From NCBI RefSeq assembly GCF_003254295.1, contig NZ_QKZO01000013.1:1-64000 (forward strand): a stretch of DNA of 64,000 bases, written 5' to 3'. Numbering within the stretch: position 1 is the first letter of the stretch; every line of letters begins with the position of its first letter. The notes beneath the pieces are model-generated. The model had not been told where the DNA came from, made no database searches, and saw only the letters and a program-made list of their open reading frames with translations. This document shows, piece after piece, positions 36,860 to 46,481 of the stretch. A program made the translations under genes and the position numbers. Source of the stretch: Rhodobacter capsulatus (GTDB lineage Bacteria > Pseudomonadota > Alphaproteobacteria > Rhodobacterales > Rhodobacteraceae).

Positions 36860-38023
36860 ATGCGGCGTTTTCTGCGCATCTTCTGGCGCGTTCTTCTGGT
36901 TCTGCTTGTGCTGGGCGCGGGCGCGGCCCTGGTGAAACGCGATGACATCGCCCGGCTGATGGCGGTGCAGATGCTGTTCGACGAGGGGCGGATCGTCGAG
37001 AATTTCTCGCAGATGGACCGGCTCTTTCACGCCCGCGTGCTCGACCGCGGCCCCGGGCCGGTCTCGGCGCTGCCGATGGGCGTGCCGGAAACGCTCTCCC
37101 CCGAGGCCGAGGCCTGGATCAGCCGCCGCGCGGTCACCGCGCTTGTCATCCTGCGCGATGGCCGGATCACCTATGAAAACTACTACAAGGGCACCGGGCC
37201 CGAGGATCTGCGGATCAGCTGGTCGATGGCGAAATCGGTGCTCTCGGCGCTGTTCGGGACGCTGGTGGCCGAGGGCGCCATCCCCGATCTGGACGCGCAG
37301 GTGGTGGATTTCGTGCCGCAGCTGAAGGGCTCGGCCTATGACGGTGTCAGCATCCGCGATGTGCTGACGATGACCTCTGGCGTGCATTTCGACGAAGATT
37401 ACATGAAGTTTTCAAGCGACATCAACCGGATGGGCCGGGTGCTGGCGCTGGGCGGCTCGATGGACGGCTTTGCGGCGTCCCTCAAGACCCGGGCGACGGA
37501 GCCGGGCAGCCACATGCATTACGTCTCGGTCGACACGCATGTTCTGGGCATGGTGATCAAGGGGGCGACCGGGCGCGATCCGGTCGATCTGATGGCGGAG
37601 CGGATCATTCAGCCGATGGCGCTGGAGGCGAGCCCGGTGATGCTGACCGATGGCGAGGGCACGGGTTTCGTTCTGGGCGGGCTGAACTTGCGCACGCGCG
37701 ATTATGCGCGCATCGGGCAGATGTTCCTGCAAGGCGGTTTCTGGAACGGCCGCCAGATCGTGCCCGCCGATTGGGTTGCGGCCTCGACCGCGCATCAGGC
37801 GGCGGACGGGGCGGGCTACGGCTATCAATGGTGGGTGCCCAGGGACAATGCCGATTTCGGCAACGACTACATGGCGCAGGGCATCTACGGGCAGTTCATC
37901 TATATCAACCCCGCCCGGAACGTGGTCATTGCGGTCAATGCCGCCGATCTGGGTTTTGCCGCGGACGGCGTGACCGATGAAAACCTTGCGATGTTCCGGC
38001 AACTGGCGCAGGCTGGCCCCTGA
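36860..38023 (+). CDS. Beta-lactamase-class serine hydrolase, membrane-anchored
   Basis: 387 residues. One N-terminal hydrophobic segment (residues 8-25) suggests a signal anchor facing the periplasm. The catalytic SxxK is Ser122-Met-Ala-Lys125, and YVS in HMHYVSVDTH is the YxN-like element. This is the class C beta-lactamase/6-aminohexanoate hydrolase group; the true substrate is unknown. Followed 12 bp later by the DUF2237 gene, so probably co-transcribed. Confidence 0.85.
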   Translation: MRRFLRIFWRVLLVLLVLGAGAALVKRDDIARLMAVQMLFDEGRIVENFSQMDRLFHARVLDRGPGPVSALPMGVPETLSPEAEAWISRRAVTALVILRDGRITYENYYKGTGPEDLRISWSMAKSVLSALFGTLVAEGAIPDLDAQVVDFVPQLKGSAYDGVSIRDVLTMTSGVHFDEDYMKFSSDINRMGRVLALGGSMDGFAASLKTRATEPGSHMHYVSVDTHVLGMVIKGATGRDPVDLMAERIIQPMALEASPVMLTDGEGTGFVLGGLNLRTRDYARIGQMFLQGGFWNGRQIVPADWVAASTAHQAADGAGYGYQWWVPRDNADFGNDYMAQGIYGQFIYINPARNVVIAVNAADLGFAADGVTDENLAMFRQLAQAGP

Positions 38024-38035
38024 AAGGGGTGTCAC

Positions 38036-38404
38036 ATGGAAATGGAACCTTCGGTCAATGTGCTGGGCGGGCCGCTGGAGGCCTGTTCGATGGCGCCGAA
38101 GACCGGCTTTTTTCGCGACGGCCATTGCAACACCTGCTGGGAGGATCGCGGGCTTCATTCGGTCTGCGCGGTGATGACGGCGGAATTTCTGGCCTGGTCG
38201 GCCTATGTCGGCAACGATCTGTCCACGCCGCGGCCCGAGCATGATTTTGCCGGGCTGAAGCCCGGCGATCGCTGGTGCCTCTGCGCCAGCCGCTTCCTGC
38301 AGGCGCATGAGGAGGGCTGCGCCCCCGAGATCCGGCTGGAGGCCACGCATCGCCGCACGCTGGAGCTGGTGCCGCTCGAGGTCTTGCGGCTTTACGCGAT
38401 CTGA
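38036..38404 (+). CDS. DUF2237 family protein
   Basis: 122 residues. Conserved features: NVLGGPLEACSMAPKTGFFRD at the start, DGHCNTCWEDRGLHSVCAVMT, GNDLSTPRPEHDFAGLKPGD and WCLCASR. Several Cys/His could bind metal. Function unknown in all bacteria as far as I know. Its last 13 bases overlap the end of epmA on the other strand. Confidence 0.85.
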   Translation: MEMEPSVNVLGGPLEACSMAPKTGFFRDGHCNTCWEDRGLHSVCAVMTAEFLAWSAYVGNDLSTPRPEHDFAGLKPGDRWCLCASRFLQAHEEGCAPEIRLEATHRRTLELVPLEVLRLYAI

Positions 38405-39441
38405 TCGCTGACCGGCGTCCAGATCACGTCATCGATCCGCGGCGCCGAGGTGGCGAGCATGACCAGCCGGTCAAAGCCCATCGCAATGCCGCTGGCCGCG
38501 GGCATTTGAGCGAGCGCCGCCAGAAAATCCTCGTCGATCGGGTAGCGCTCGCCGTAGATGCGGGCTTTCTCGTCCATCTCGGCCTGAAACCGCAGCCGCT
38601 GTTCGGCCGCGTTCGTCAATTCGCCAAAGCCATTCGCCAGCTCCACCCCGCAGGCGTAAAGCTCGAACCGTTCGGCGACGCGGCCATCATCGGGGGCGGG
38701 GCGGGCCAGCGCGGCCTCGGCCACCGGATAACGATCCAGAATCGTCGCCCGGCCATGGCCCAGATGCGGCTCGACCTTTTCCACCAGCACCTTGGAGAGC
38801 ATCAGCGACCAGGTATCCGCGTCGCCGACCTTGATCCCCGCCGCCCGGGCCTGGGCGCGCAGCCCCGCGGCATCGGTCGACCCGTCCGCCCCGCAGGTGG
38901 CCAGAAGGTCGATGCCCGCGTGACGCTGGAAGGCCTCGGCGACCGAAAGCCGCTCGGGCACGGCAAAGGGGTCGCACTCATGCCCCCTGTAGCGCAGCAC
39001 GGCGCTGCCCGCCGCTTCGGCGGCCAGACGCAGGAAATCGGCGCAGTCCTGCATCAGCACGGTGTAATCCTCGCCCACGCGATACCATTCCAGCATGGTG
39101 AATTCGGGCGAATGCAGGGCCCCGCGTTCCCGGTTGCGCCAGACATGGGCAAAGGCGGCGATCCGGGTTTCGCCCGCCGCCAGCAGTTTTTTCATCGCGA
39201 ATTCGGGCGAGGTGTGCAGATACATCGGCACGCCCGCGCCATCATTGCCGATGGCGGTGGTGGCAAAGCCATGCAGATGCGCCTCGTTGCCGGGGCTCAC
39301 TTGCAGCGCCACCGGATCGACCTCGAGGAAGGCGTGATCGGTGAGCCAGCCGCGCAAAGCGGCCTGAATGCGGGCACGCGCCAGCAGCGCCGGGCGGCGA
39401 TCGGCGTGACGAGAGGGGCTCCACCAGGGCGTTTGGCTCAT
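38392..39441 (-). CDS. epmA: Elongation factor P lysine ligase (EpmA/GenX)
   Basis: 349 residues resembling the catalytic domain of class II lysyl-tRNA synthetase without the anticodon-binding domain: YLHTSPEFAMKKLLAAG, RNRERGALHSPEFTMLEWY and a C-terminal SGIAMGFDRLVML. It attaches (R)-beta-lysine to Lys34 of EF-P. The start at 39441 gives the usual N terminus but has no strong ribosome site; ATG at 39495 is the alternative. Divergent from efp. EpmB, which makes beta-lysine, is not in the window. Confidence 0.93.
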   Translation of the reverse strand: MSQTPWWSPSRHADRRPALLARARIQAALRGWLTDHAFLEVDPVALQVSPGNEAHLHGFATTAIGNDGAGVPMYLHTSPEFAMKKLLAAGETRIAAFAHVWRNRERGALHSPEFTMLEWYRVGEDYTVLMQDCADFLRLAAEAAGSAVLRYRGHECDPFAVPERLSVAEAFQRHAGIDLLATCGADGSTDAAGLRAQARAAGIKVGDADTWSLMLSKVLVEKVEPHLGHGRATILDRYPVAEAALARPAPDDGRVAERFELYACGVELANGFGELTNAAEQRLRFQAEMDEKARIYGERYPIDEDFLAALAQMPAASGIAMGFDRLVMLATSAPRIDDVIWTPVSDQIA

Positions 39442-39539
39442 TTTCGGGGCTTTTTGCTGGAAATACGGCTCGCGATGGTTTAGGCGCTTCGCCATCCGGG
39501 CGCCAGAGCCTGTCTTAGACCCCATTCAAGGAACCTCAA

Positions 39540-40109
39540 ATGGCCAAAGTCATCGCCTCTTCGCTGCGCAAGGGCAACGTCGTCGACATGGACGGTGTGC
39601 TTTACATCGTGCTGACCGCCGAAAACATCCACCCGGGCAAGGGCAACTCGGTGACGCAGGTCGAGATGCGCCGGATTTCGGACGGGGTGAAGGTGTCGGA
39701 ACGCTGGCGCACCGTGGACAGCGTGGAAAAGGCGCATGTCGACGAGAACGAATTCGACTTCCTTTACGAGGATGGCGAGGGCTTCCACTTCATGAACCCC
39801 GAGACCTACGACCAGATCACCGTGTCGGAAGATGTGGTGGGCGATGCGAAAGTCCACCTGCGCGACGGCATCCGGGTCTGGATGCTGACGCATGAAGGCG
39901 TGGCGCTGTCGATCGAGCTGCCGCAAAAGGTCACCGTCGAGGTCGAAGAGACCGAGCCGGTGGTGAAGGGGCAGACCGCGTCCTCCTCCTACAAGCCCGC
40001 GATGTGCACCGGCGGCATCCGCGTGATGGTGCCGCCGCATATCGGTGTGGGCACGAAGATCATCATCAACACCGCCGACACCTCCTATGTGGAACGTTCC
40101 AAGGAGTGA
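39540..40109 (+). CDS. efp: Translation elongation factor P
   Basis: 189 residues, three beta-barrel domains. The modified residue is Lys34 in [10 protein letters not shown], consistent with EpmA-type beta-lysylation. Relieves ribosome stalling at polyproline. The upstream gap to epmA is 98 bp. A strong terminator follows. Confidence 0.96.
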   Translation: MAKVIASSLRKGNVVDMDGVLYIVLTAENIHPGKGNSVTQVEMRRISDGVKVSERWRTVDSVEKAHVDENEFDFLYEDGEGFHFMNPETYDQITVSEDVVGDAKVHLRDGIRVWMLTHEGVALSIELPQKVTVEVEETEPVVKGQTASSSYKPAMCTGGIRVMVPPHIGVGTKIIINTADTSYVERSKE

Positions 40110-40133
40110 TCCGCTCGCACGGTCGTCAGCATC

Positions 40134-40158
40134 AGGCACCCTGCGGGGTGCCTTTTGG
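40134..40158 (+). terminator. Rho-independent terminator of efp
   Basis: AGGCACCC and GGGTGCCT around TGCG, then TTTTGGTTT. Confidence 0.85.
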
Positions 40159-40192
40159 TTTGCGGATTTCGCCGCGCGATGCGCGGCGACCC

Positions 40193-40240
40193 GCCGGGGG
40201 CTTCGCCCCCGGACCCCCAAGGTATTTGAAGCAAGATGAA
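40193..40240 (+). repeat. REP-like intergenic repeat, copy 3
   Basis: GCCGGGGG-CTTC-GCCCCCGG hairpin with the tail ACCCCCAAGGTATTT and GCAAGATGAA. Nearly identical to copy 1 at 23762. Lies between the efp and irr terminators. Confidence 0.8.
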
Positions 40241-40260
40241 GGGGGGCGTTGGCGGCAAAG

Positions 40261-40286
40261 AAAAAAGCCGGGAGCTTGTCCCGGCC
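40261..40286 (-). terminator. Rho-independent terminator of irr
   Basis: Minus-strand GCCGGGA and TCCCGGC (40279-40285 with 40267-40273) followed by TTTTTT. Confidence 0.85.
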
Positions 40287-40310
40287 TTGCTCGCGGCGTT
40301 TCGTCCCGGA

Positions 40311-40727
40311 TCAGATCTTTTTCAGCCGGATCACCACATCGACGCGGCTGACCTCGGTCCCTTCGGGGGCCTTCGGCACGCGGACGAGTTCAAGCTCCTC
40401 GACCGGGGCGTCGGAGATCCGGTTCTCGCCTTCCCAGAAGAAATGCGGGTGGTCGTCCATCCGGGTGTCGAAATAGCTGCGCCCGGCATCGACGGTGATT
40501 TCATGCATGATCCCCGCCTCGCAAAAGGCGCGCAGCGTGTTGTAGACCGTGGCGAGCGAGACCTTTTCCCCGGCGTCGCGGGCGGCGGCATAAAGCCCCT
40601 CGGCGGTCACATGCCGGTTCGTCCCGTCGCCGACCAGAAGCGACGCCAAGGACATCCGCTGCCGGGTCGGCCGAAGCCCGCCCGCGGCGAGCCAGCGCAG
40701 TCCACGTTCCTGAGCCATCGTCTTCAT
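40311..40727 (-). CDS. irr: Fur-family iron/haem-responsive regulator Irr
   Basis: 138 residues. Winged helix NRHVTAEGLYAAARDAGEKV and SLATVYNTLRAFCEAGIM, then the metal/haem region YFDTRMDDHPHFFWEGENRI. The spacing and the DDHPHFFWE block mark Irr rather than classic Fur. In Rhodobacter relatives it controls iron and haem genes. The start at 40727 has AAGGG upstream; a near-consensus promoter lies 28-56 bases upstream of the start. Confidence 0.88.
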   Translation of the reverse strand: MKTMAQERGLRWLAAGGLRPTRQRMSLASLLVGDGTNRHVTAEGLYAAARDAGEKVSLATVYNTLRAFCEAGIMHEITVDAGRSYFDTRMDDHPHFFWEGENRISDAPVEELELVRVPKAPEGTEVSRVDVVIRLKKI

Positions 40728-40754
40728 GATCGAAAACCCTTTTTTCCTGTAACT

Positions 40755-40783
40755 ATTATAAGTTGAACCGGCTTCGTATTCAA
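40755..40783 (-). promoter_or_regulatory. Sigma-70-type promoter of irr
   Basis: On the minus strand TTGAAT, a 17-base spacer, then TATAAT (40755-40760), a perfect -10. The downstream leader is short and AT-rich. Confidence 0.65.
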
Positions 40784-40881
40784 CGGGATTCTGACGCACC
40801 CCCGGGGCGGGGGGCGGGTCTTGCACCTTCGGGCGGGGCGGTGCTAGAGGAAGGGGGACAAGACCTTGGGGGGAAACGCCG

Positions 40882-41391
40882 ATGTCACTCTATCCGACAA
40901 GCTTCGGCAAGGAAGATCTGCTCAAATGTGCGCGAGGCGAGCTGTTCGGGCCGGGCAATGCCCAGCTTCCAGCGCCGCCGATGCTGATGATGGACCGCAT
41001 CACCGAGATTTCGGAAGACGGTGGGCTGCATGGCAAGGGCCATGTGGTGGCCGAATTCGACATCACGCCGGATCTGTGGTTCTTTGACTGCCACTTCCCG
41101 GGCAATCCGATCATGCCGGGCTGCCTTGGCCTGGACGGGCTGTGGCAGCTCACCGGCTTCAACCTCGGCTGGCGCGGCTGGCAGGGACGGGGCTATGCGC
41201 TGGGCGTGGGCGAGGTCAAGCTGACCGGCATGGTCCGCCCCGACCGCAAGATGCTGACCTACAAGGTCGATTTCACCAAGGCCCTGCAGACCCGGCGTCT
41301 GACCATGGGCGTGGCCGACGGCATCGTCGAGGCCGATGGCGAAGTGATCTATGTGGTCAAGGACATGAAAGTGGCTCTCTCGGAGAGCTGA
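40882..41391 (+). CDS. fabA: 3-hydroxydecanoyl-ACP dehydratase/isomerase
   Basis: 169 residues. Catalytic His71 in [12 protein letters not shown] and Asp85 in [10 protein letters not shown]. It makes trans-2-decenoyl-ACP and isomerises it to cis-3, starting anaerobic unsaturated fatty acid synthesis. First of fabA-fabB-fabI and divergent from irr. Confidence 0.97.
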   Translation: MSLYPTSFGKEDLLKCARGELFGPGNAQLPAPPMLMMDRITEISEDGGLHGKGHVVAEFDITPDLWFFDCHFPGNPIMPGCLGLDGLWQLTGFNLGWRGWQGRGYALGVGEVKLTGMVRPDRKMLTYKVDFTKALQTRRLTMGVADGIVEADGEVIYVVKDMKVALSES

Positions 41392-41414
41392 TCGAAGAAG
41401 GACAGGAGGCCCCC

Positions 41415-42644
41415 ATGCGGCGCGTCGTCATCACCGGGCTGGGCATCGTCAGCCCCATCGGCAACAATGCCGAAGAGGTTTCGGCCAGCCTGCGGGCCGG
41501 TCGCTCGGGCATCGTCTTTGCCCCCGAATATGCCGAGCGCGGGTTCCGCAGCCAGATCCATGGCGCCCCGCAGATCGTGCTGGAAGACCATATCGACAAG
41601 CGCAACCTGCGCTTCATGGGCCGCGGCGCCGCCTACAACTTCCTGTCGATGGAACAGGCGATCCGCGATTCGGGGCTTGAGGACAGCGACGTCTCGAACC
41701 CGCGCACCGGGCTGATCATGGGCTCGGGCGGGCCCTCGACCTCGAACTTCTTCGAGGCGCATCAGACCGTGCTGCAAAAGGGCTCGCCCAAGCGCATGGG
41801 GCCGTTCATGGTGACGCGCTGCATGTCCTCGACGAACTCGGCCTGTCTGGCGACGCCCTTCAAGATCAAGGGCGTGAACTATTCGATCACCTCGGCCTGC
41901 TCGACCTCGGCGCATTGCATCGGCAACGCCGCCGAGCTGATCCAGATGGGCAAGCAGGACATCGTCTTTGCCGGCGGCGGCGAGGAGCTGGACTGGACGC
42001 TTTCCTGCCTCTTCGACGCGATGGGCGCGATGTCGTCGAAATACAACGACACGCCGACCACCGCGGCCCGCGCCTTCGATCTGACCCGCGACGGTTTCGT
42101 GATTGCGGGCGGCGGCGGCGTTCTGGTTCTGGAGGAACTCGAACACGCGAAGGCCCGCGGCGCGAAGATCTATGCCGAAATCACCGGCTACGGCGCGACC
42201 TCGGACGGCTATGACATGGTGGCGCCGTCGGGCGAGGGCGGCGAACGCTCGATGCGGCTCGCGCTTGATACCCTGCCCGAAGGCCGCCAGATCACCTATA
42301 TCAACGCGCATGGCACCTCGACGGTCGCGGGCGACGTGACCGAGGTCGAGGCCGTGCGGCGGGTGTTCGGCGAGGGCAATGTGCCGCCGATCTCCTCCAC
42401 CAAATCGCTGACCGGGCACAGCCTCGGCGCGACCGGCGTGCACGAGGCGATCTATTGCCTTCTGATGATGCAGGGCAAATTCATCACCGGATCGGCCAAC
42501 ATCACCGAGCTGGACCCGGCGATCAAGCCCGAGGAAATCGCCACCAAGCTGGTCGAAAACGTCGAATTCGACTCGGTTCTGTCGAACAGCTTCGGCTTTG
42601 GCGGCACCAATGCCACGCTGGTGATGAGCGCCTACAAGGGTTGA
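41415..42644 (+). CDS. fabB: 3-oxoacyl-ACP synthase I
   Basis: 409 residues, thiolase fold, with the catalytic triad Cys162 (SACSTSAH), His299 (NAHGTST) and His335 (TGHSLGATG) and Lys330. It elongates the cis-unsaturated intermediates made by FabA. The ATG follows AGGAGGCCCCC. Confidence 0.97.
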   Translation: MRRVVITGLGIVSPIGNNAEEVSASLRAGRSGIVFAPEYAERGFRSQIHGAPQIVLEDHIDKRNLRFMGRGAAYNFLSMEQAIRDSGLEDSDVSNPRTGLIMGSGGPSTSNFFEAHQTVLQKGSPKRMGPFMVTRCMSSTNSACLATPFKIKGVNYSITSACSTSAHCIGNAAELIQMGKQDIVFAGGGEELDWTLSCLFDAMGAMSSKYNDTPTTAARAFDLTRDGFVIAGGGGVLVLEELEHAKARGAKIYAEITGYGATSDGYDMVAPSGEGGERSMRLALDTLPEGRQITYINAHGTSTVAGDVTEVEAVRRVFGEGNVPPISSTKSLTGHSLGATGVHEAIYCLLMMQGKFITGSANITELDPAIKPEEIATKLVENVEFDSVLSNSFGFGGTNATLVMSAYKG

Positions 42645-42650
42645 GGAACG

Positions 42651-43439
42651 ATGGCTGAGTTGATGAAGGGAAAACGCGGCCTCGTCATGGGCGTGGCCAA
42701 TGAACGCTCGATCGCCTGGGGCATCGCCTCGGCCTTAGCGGCCGAGGGGGCGGAACTGGCCTTTTCCTATCAGGGCGAGGCTTTCGGCAAGCGGGTCGAG
42801 CCGCTGGCGGCCTCGGTCGGATCGACGCTTCTGGTCGATGTCGACGTGAACGACGATGCCTCGCTTGATGCCGCCTTTGCCCGGCTGAAAGACGAATGGG
42901 GCACGATCGATTTCGTCATCCATGCCATCGCCTATTCCGACAAGAACGAGCTGGCGGGGCGGTTCATCCACACCACGCGCGAGAATTTCAAGAACAGCCT
43001 GGCCATTTCCTGCTTCAGCTTCATCGACATCGCCCGCCGCGCGTCGGAGCTGATGCCGGACGGCGGCGCGCTGATCACGCTCACTTATGGCGGCTCGAAC
43101 CGGGTGACGCCGTTTTACAACGTGATGGGCGTGGCCAAGGCGGCGTTGGAAAGCGCCGTGCGCTATCTGGCCAATGACCTTGGCCCGCAGGGGATCCGGG
43201 TGAATGCGATCTCGCCCGGCCCGATGAAGACGCTGGCGGGCGCGGCCATCGGCGGGGCGCGCAAGACCTTCCGCCACACGGAAGCCAACAGCCCGATGCG
43301 CCAGAATGCGACGCTGGAAGCGGTGGGCGGCTCGGCGGTGTTCCTGTGTTCCGATTACGGCGCCTGCACGACGGGGGATGTGGTGATGGTCGATTGCGGC
43401 TATCATGTGCTGGGCATGCCGCAGCCCGAGAACATCTGA
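42651..43439 (+). CDS. fabI: Enoyl-ACP reductase (NADH)
   Basis: 262 residues. Divergent SDR with GVANERSIAWGIA at the cofactor site, Tyr156 and Lys163 (YNVMGVAK) at the same numbers as E. coli FabI. Last step of each elongation cycle. Ends the fab operon before a terminator. Confidence 0.96.
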   Translation: MAELMKGKRGLVMGVANERSIAWGIASALAAEGAELAFSYQGEAFGKRVEPLAASVGSTLLVDVDVNDDASLDAAFARLKDEWGTIDFVIHAIAYSDKNELAGRFIHTTRENFKNSLAISCFSFIDIARRASELMPDGGALITLTYGGSNRVTPFYNVMGVAKAALESAVRYLANDLGPQGIRVNAISPGPMKTLAGAAIGGARKTFRHTEANSPMRQNATLEAVGGSAVFLCSDYGACTTGDVVMVDCGYHVLGMPQPENI

Positions 43440-43456
43440 GGATGGACTGTGACACG

Positions 43457-43480
43457 GGGCGCCTTCGGGCGCCCTTTGCT
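43457..43480 (+). terminator. Rho-independent terminator after fabI
   Basis: GGGCGCC-TTCG-GGCGCCC followed by TTTGCTTT. Confidence 0.75.
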
Positions 43481-43492
43481 TTGGAGGGTAGG

Positions 43493-44371
43493 ATGGCGTT
43501 TTTCACCGCAGATGATGGCGCGAAGATCGCTTTCGCCGACGAGGGGCAGGGGCCTGTCGTTCTGGCGCTGGCCGGGCTGACCCGCACCGGGCGCGATTTC
43601 GACTATCTGGCGGCCCATCTGCCGCCCTGCCGTCTGATCCGCATGGATTACCGCGGCCGCGGCGACAGCCAATGGACCGGCGGCGCGACCTATACCGTCC
43701 TGCGCGAGGCGGCGGATGCGCTGCAGCTGCTCGACCATCTGGGCGTGGAAAGGGCTGCCATCCTTGGCACCTCGCGCGGCGGGATGATCGGGATGTATCT
43801 GGCGGCGGTGGCGAAGGATCGTCTGACCGGGCTGTGCCTGAACGACATCGGCCCGGTGATCGAGCGCGCGGGGCTGGAGCGCATCTTCGACGTCGTCGGC
43901 CGCAATCCGGGGACGAAGAGCTTTGCCGAGTTGGTCGAGAAGCTGCCCGCCGCGATGGTCGGCTATGAAAACGTCCCCGCCAGCCGCTGGCTGGAAGAGA
44001 CCGAACGGCACAATATCGAAACGCCGCAAGGCGTGAAGATCAACTACGATCCGGAGTTGCGCGACGCCTTCCTCCACGCCTTTGACGCGGGCGTCTTCGA
44101 GACCTGGCCCTTGTTCGACGCCTGCGCCGGTCTGCCCGTGGCGCTGATCCGGGGGGCGAATTCCGACCTTCTGAGCCCCGAAACCGTGGCCGAGATGCGC
44201 CGCCGCCGCCCCGACCTGCTTTTCGCCGAAGTTCCGGGCCGTCCGCATATTCCCTTCCTGGATGAGCCCGAGGCGGTCGCGCTGATCCGCGCCTGGATCG
44301 CGCAGCTGCCCGGCTGCGCCAAAGCGGCTGCGGCATATGCGCCGGATGCCCCCAATTCGAACCAAAGTTGA
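43493..44371 (+). CDS. Alpha/beta-hydrolase fold protein
   Basis: 292 residues. Oxyanion region ALAGLTRTGRDFDYL, nucleophile elbow GTSRGGMIGM with Ser as the nucleophile, acid residue probably Asp in RGANSDLLSPE, and His in GRPHIPFLDEPE. The substrate cannot be named; esterases and C-C hydrolases share this pattern. The ATG follows GGAGGGTAGG. Confidence 0.85.
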   Translation: MAFFTADDGAKIAFADEGQGPVVLALAGLTRTGRDFDYLAAHLPPCRLIRMDYRGRGDSQWTGGATYTVLREAADALQLLDHLGVERAAILGTSRGGMIGMYLAAVAKDRLTGLCLNDIGPVIERAGLERIFDVVGRNPGTKSFAELVEKLPAAMVGYENVPASRWLEETERHNIETPQGVKINYDPELRDAFLHAFDAGVFETWPLFDACAGLPVALIRGANSDLLSPETVAEMRRRRPDLLFAEVPGRPHIPFLDEPEAVALIRAWIAQLPGCAKAAAAYAPDAPNSNQS

Positions 44372-44436
44372 TGCCGGTCATGGCGCGGCTCACGCTTTCG
44401 TGAGGCAATTCCCCCGCTCTGGTACGGGAGGACACC

Positions 44437-46305
44437 ATGACGCTTTCTTATCGTTTCGATTCTTGGATTCTGACACGCCGCTTTCCCGATCCGACGGACT
44501 GGTCCGAGCAGGTGAACACCCTGCAGCACAGCACCGTCACTCTGCGGGTTCCCGACGGGCAGAACACCTTCATCCTGTCGGGCAGTGGCATGACCGACCC
44601 GATGCAATTCGCCGATTCCAGCATGTCCTATGTGCTGACCAGCCTTGGGCCGGTGAACGAGGCGCTGGGTCAGGGGCACATGGTCGCGATCCGGCGCGTG
44701 CATTACGATGACGGCACCTTCACCGATGTGCTGCACATCAGCCGCCATGTCGTGGTGGATGTCGGCGGCACGCCGCAGATGATCGGTTTCGACGAGATCT
44801 TCGTCTATCTTGGCGGGGTGGCGCTGCCCGATTTCACCTCGGCCGCGGCGATGGCCGCCTGGGCGGGCAATTACCTGTCCTGGGGCGCGCCCAGCCCCGC
44901 GCTTTACCCGACCGGCGCCGCGATCGACTGGGGCGGCTTTGACATCGACAACGTGATCCGCGGCACGAACCTGGCCGATACGCTGACGGGCGGGGCCCTG
45001 AACGACGAGATCCTGGGCCTTGCGGGCAATGACAGTCTTTCAGGGGGCGAGGGCAATGACACGCTGAACGGCGCGGCGGGGCGGGACACGCTGTCCGGCG
45101 GCACCGGCGACGATGTGCTGCGCGCCGGGGCGATGGATGTGTCCAATGATCTGCTGCTGGGCGGCGCGGGCTCGGACACGGCCGATTACCGCGCCGTCAC
45201 CGCGGCCTCGGGGATCGTCATCGATCTTCTGGCGGGCCGCGCGGTGAATGCGGCCTATGTCGGCACCGACCGGCTGGTGGGCGTCGAGAATGCGATCGGC
45301 GGCGCGGGGGCGGATACGATCCTCGGCACCGCGGGGGCGAACCGGATCGACGGCGGTCTGGGCGCCGATGATCTGCGCGGCGGCGCCGGGAATGATGTCT
45401 ATGTCGTCGACCGGGCGGGCGACCGGATCACCGAAGCCGCGGGGGGCGGCACCGAGACGGTGATCGCCACCTATTCCGGCCATACGCTGGGCGCCAATCT
45501 GGAAAACCTGGTGCTGGACGGCACGGTTCTGGCGGGCAGCGGCAATGCGCTGGCCAACCGGGTGACCGGCAATGCGGCGGCGAACCTGCTGGCGGGCGGG
45601 CTTGGCAATGACCTTCTGCGCGGCATGGCGGGGACCGACGCCTTGCAGGGCGGCGAGGGTCATGACACGCTGGATGGCGGCACCGGCGCCGACCGGATGC
45701 TGGGCGGGGCGGGCAACGACAGCTACATCGTCGACGAGAGCGGCGACCGCATCTTCGAGACCGTGACCCCGAGCGGCACCGCCGATGCGGGCGGGCGCGA
45801 TCATGTCAGCAGTTCGGTGACGATCAACCTGGATGCCTATGCCGGGGTCCGCTTCGTCGAGAATGTCACCCTGACCGGCACCTACACGATCAACGCCACC
45901 GGCAATGCGCTGAACAACCGGATCATCGGCAACGAGGCCGACAATGTGCTGGCGGGCGGTCTGGGCAATGACGTGATCACCACCGGGCTGGGCAGCGACG
46001 TGATCGTCTTCAACACCGCGCTTGGGGTGACCAATGTCGATCTGATCACCGATTTCTATGCCGGTTACGATCAGATCCGGCTTGACGATGCGATCTTCAC
46101 CACGCTGGCGCGCGGGGCGCTGGCCGACAGCGCCTTTGTCGCGAACGAGGGCGGCCGGGCGATGGATGCGGGCGACCGGATCCTGTTCGATACCGCGACG
46201 GCGCGGCTTTATTACGACGCCGACGGCACCGGCGCGGGCGCCCGGGTGCTGGTCGCCTTCGTCACCGGCTCGATCCTGACGGCAGAGGATTTCCTGGTGA
46301 TCTGA
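44437..46305 (+). CDS. RTX-type calcium-binding secreted protein
   Basis: 622 residues with no Sec signal. Residues 1-170 form a unique N-terminal domain I do not recognise. RTX nonapeptides (GGxGxDxLx) occur in four groups at about 186-232, 289-322, 380-428 and 500-524. Between them lie beta-roll-like linkers ([22 protein letters not shown]). The last residues [10 protein letters not shown], hydrophobic and acidic, suit a type I secretion signal. No ABC exporter genes are adjacent. The ATG has GGGAGGACACC. Probably a surface or released Ca2+-folded protein. Confidence 0.85.
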   Translation: MTLSYRFDSWILTRRFPDPTDWSEQVNTLQHSTVTLRVPDGQNTFILSGSGMTDPMQFADSSMSYVLTSLGPVNEALGQGHMVAIRRVHYDDGTFTDVLHISRHVVVDVGGTPQMIGFDEIFVYLGGVALPDFTSAAAMAAWAGNYLSWGAPSPALYPTGAAIDWGGFDIDNVIRGTNLADTLTGGALNDEILGLAGNDSLSGGEGNDTLNGAAGRDTLSGGTGDDVLRAGAMDVSNDLLLGGAGSDTADYRAVTAASGIVIDLLAGRAVNAAYVGTDRLVGVENAIGGAGADTILGTAGANRIDGGLGADDLRGGAGNDVYVVDRAGDRITEAAGGGTETVIATYSGHTLGANLENLVLDGTVLAGSGNALANRVTGNAAANLLAGGLGNDLLRGMAGTDALQGGEGHDTLDGGTGADRMLGGAGNDSYIVDESGDRIFETVTPSGTADAGGRDHVSSSVTINLDAYAGVRFVENVTLTGTYTINATGNALNNRIIGNEADNVLAGGLGNDVITTGLGSDVIVFNTALGVTNVDLITDFYAGYDQIRLDDAIFTTLARGALADSAFVANEGGRAMDAGDRILFDTATARLYYDADGTGAGARVLVAFVTGSILTAEDFLVI

Positions 46306-46332
46306 CCCCGGTCCGGAAGACCCCGGGTCCGT

Positions 46333-46362
46333 CCCCGCGGGGCGGGCCTAGGCCCCGCGGGG
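46333..46362. terminator. Large GC hairpin after the RTX gene
   Basis: CCCCGCGGGGC and GCCCCGCGGGG separated by eight bases, 28 bp after the stop. No T tract follows, so it may work with Rho or only protect the 3' end. Confidence 0.4.
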
Positions 46363-46481
46363 CGCTTCGTCGCAGCGGCGCCCTGACGGCTTTGCAATTG
46401 TCATTAGCGTTTGACTTATGCTGCATCCGATGGAACACCTGCGGCCAAATCAGGCCCGCAAGGCGGGCAAAGGAGGATGCG

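Noticed and set aside
44980-45760. Repetitive DNA that might be a CRISPR or satellite array
   Set aside because: The periodicity is nine codons long and encodes RTX nonapeptides; there are no uniform spacers.
46390-46440. Promoter of mtnA
   Set aside because: TTGTCA and TTGACT hexamers occur but neither has an acceptable -10 at 16-18 bases, so no specific promoter is called.
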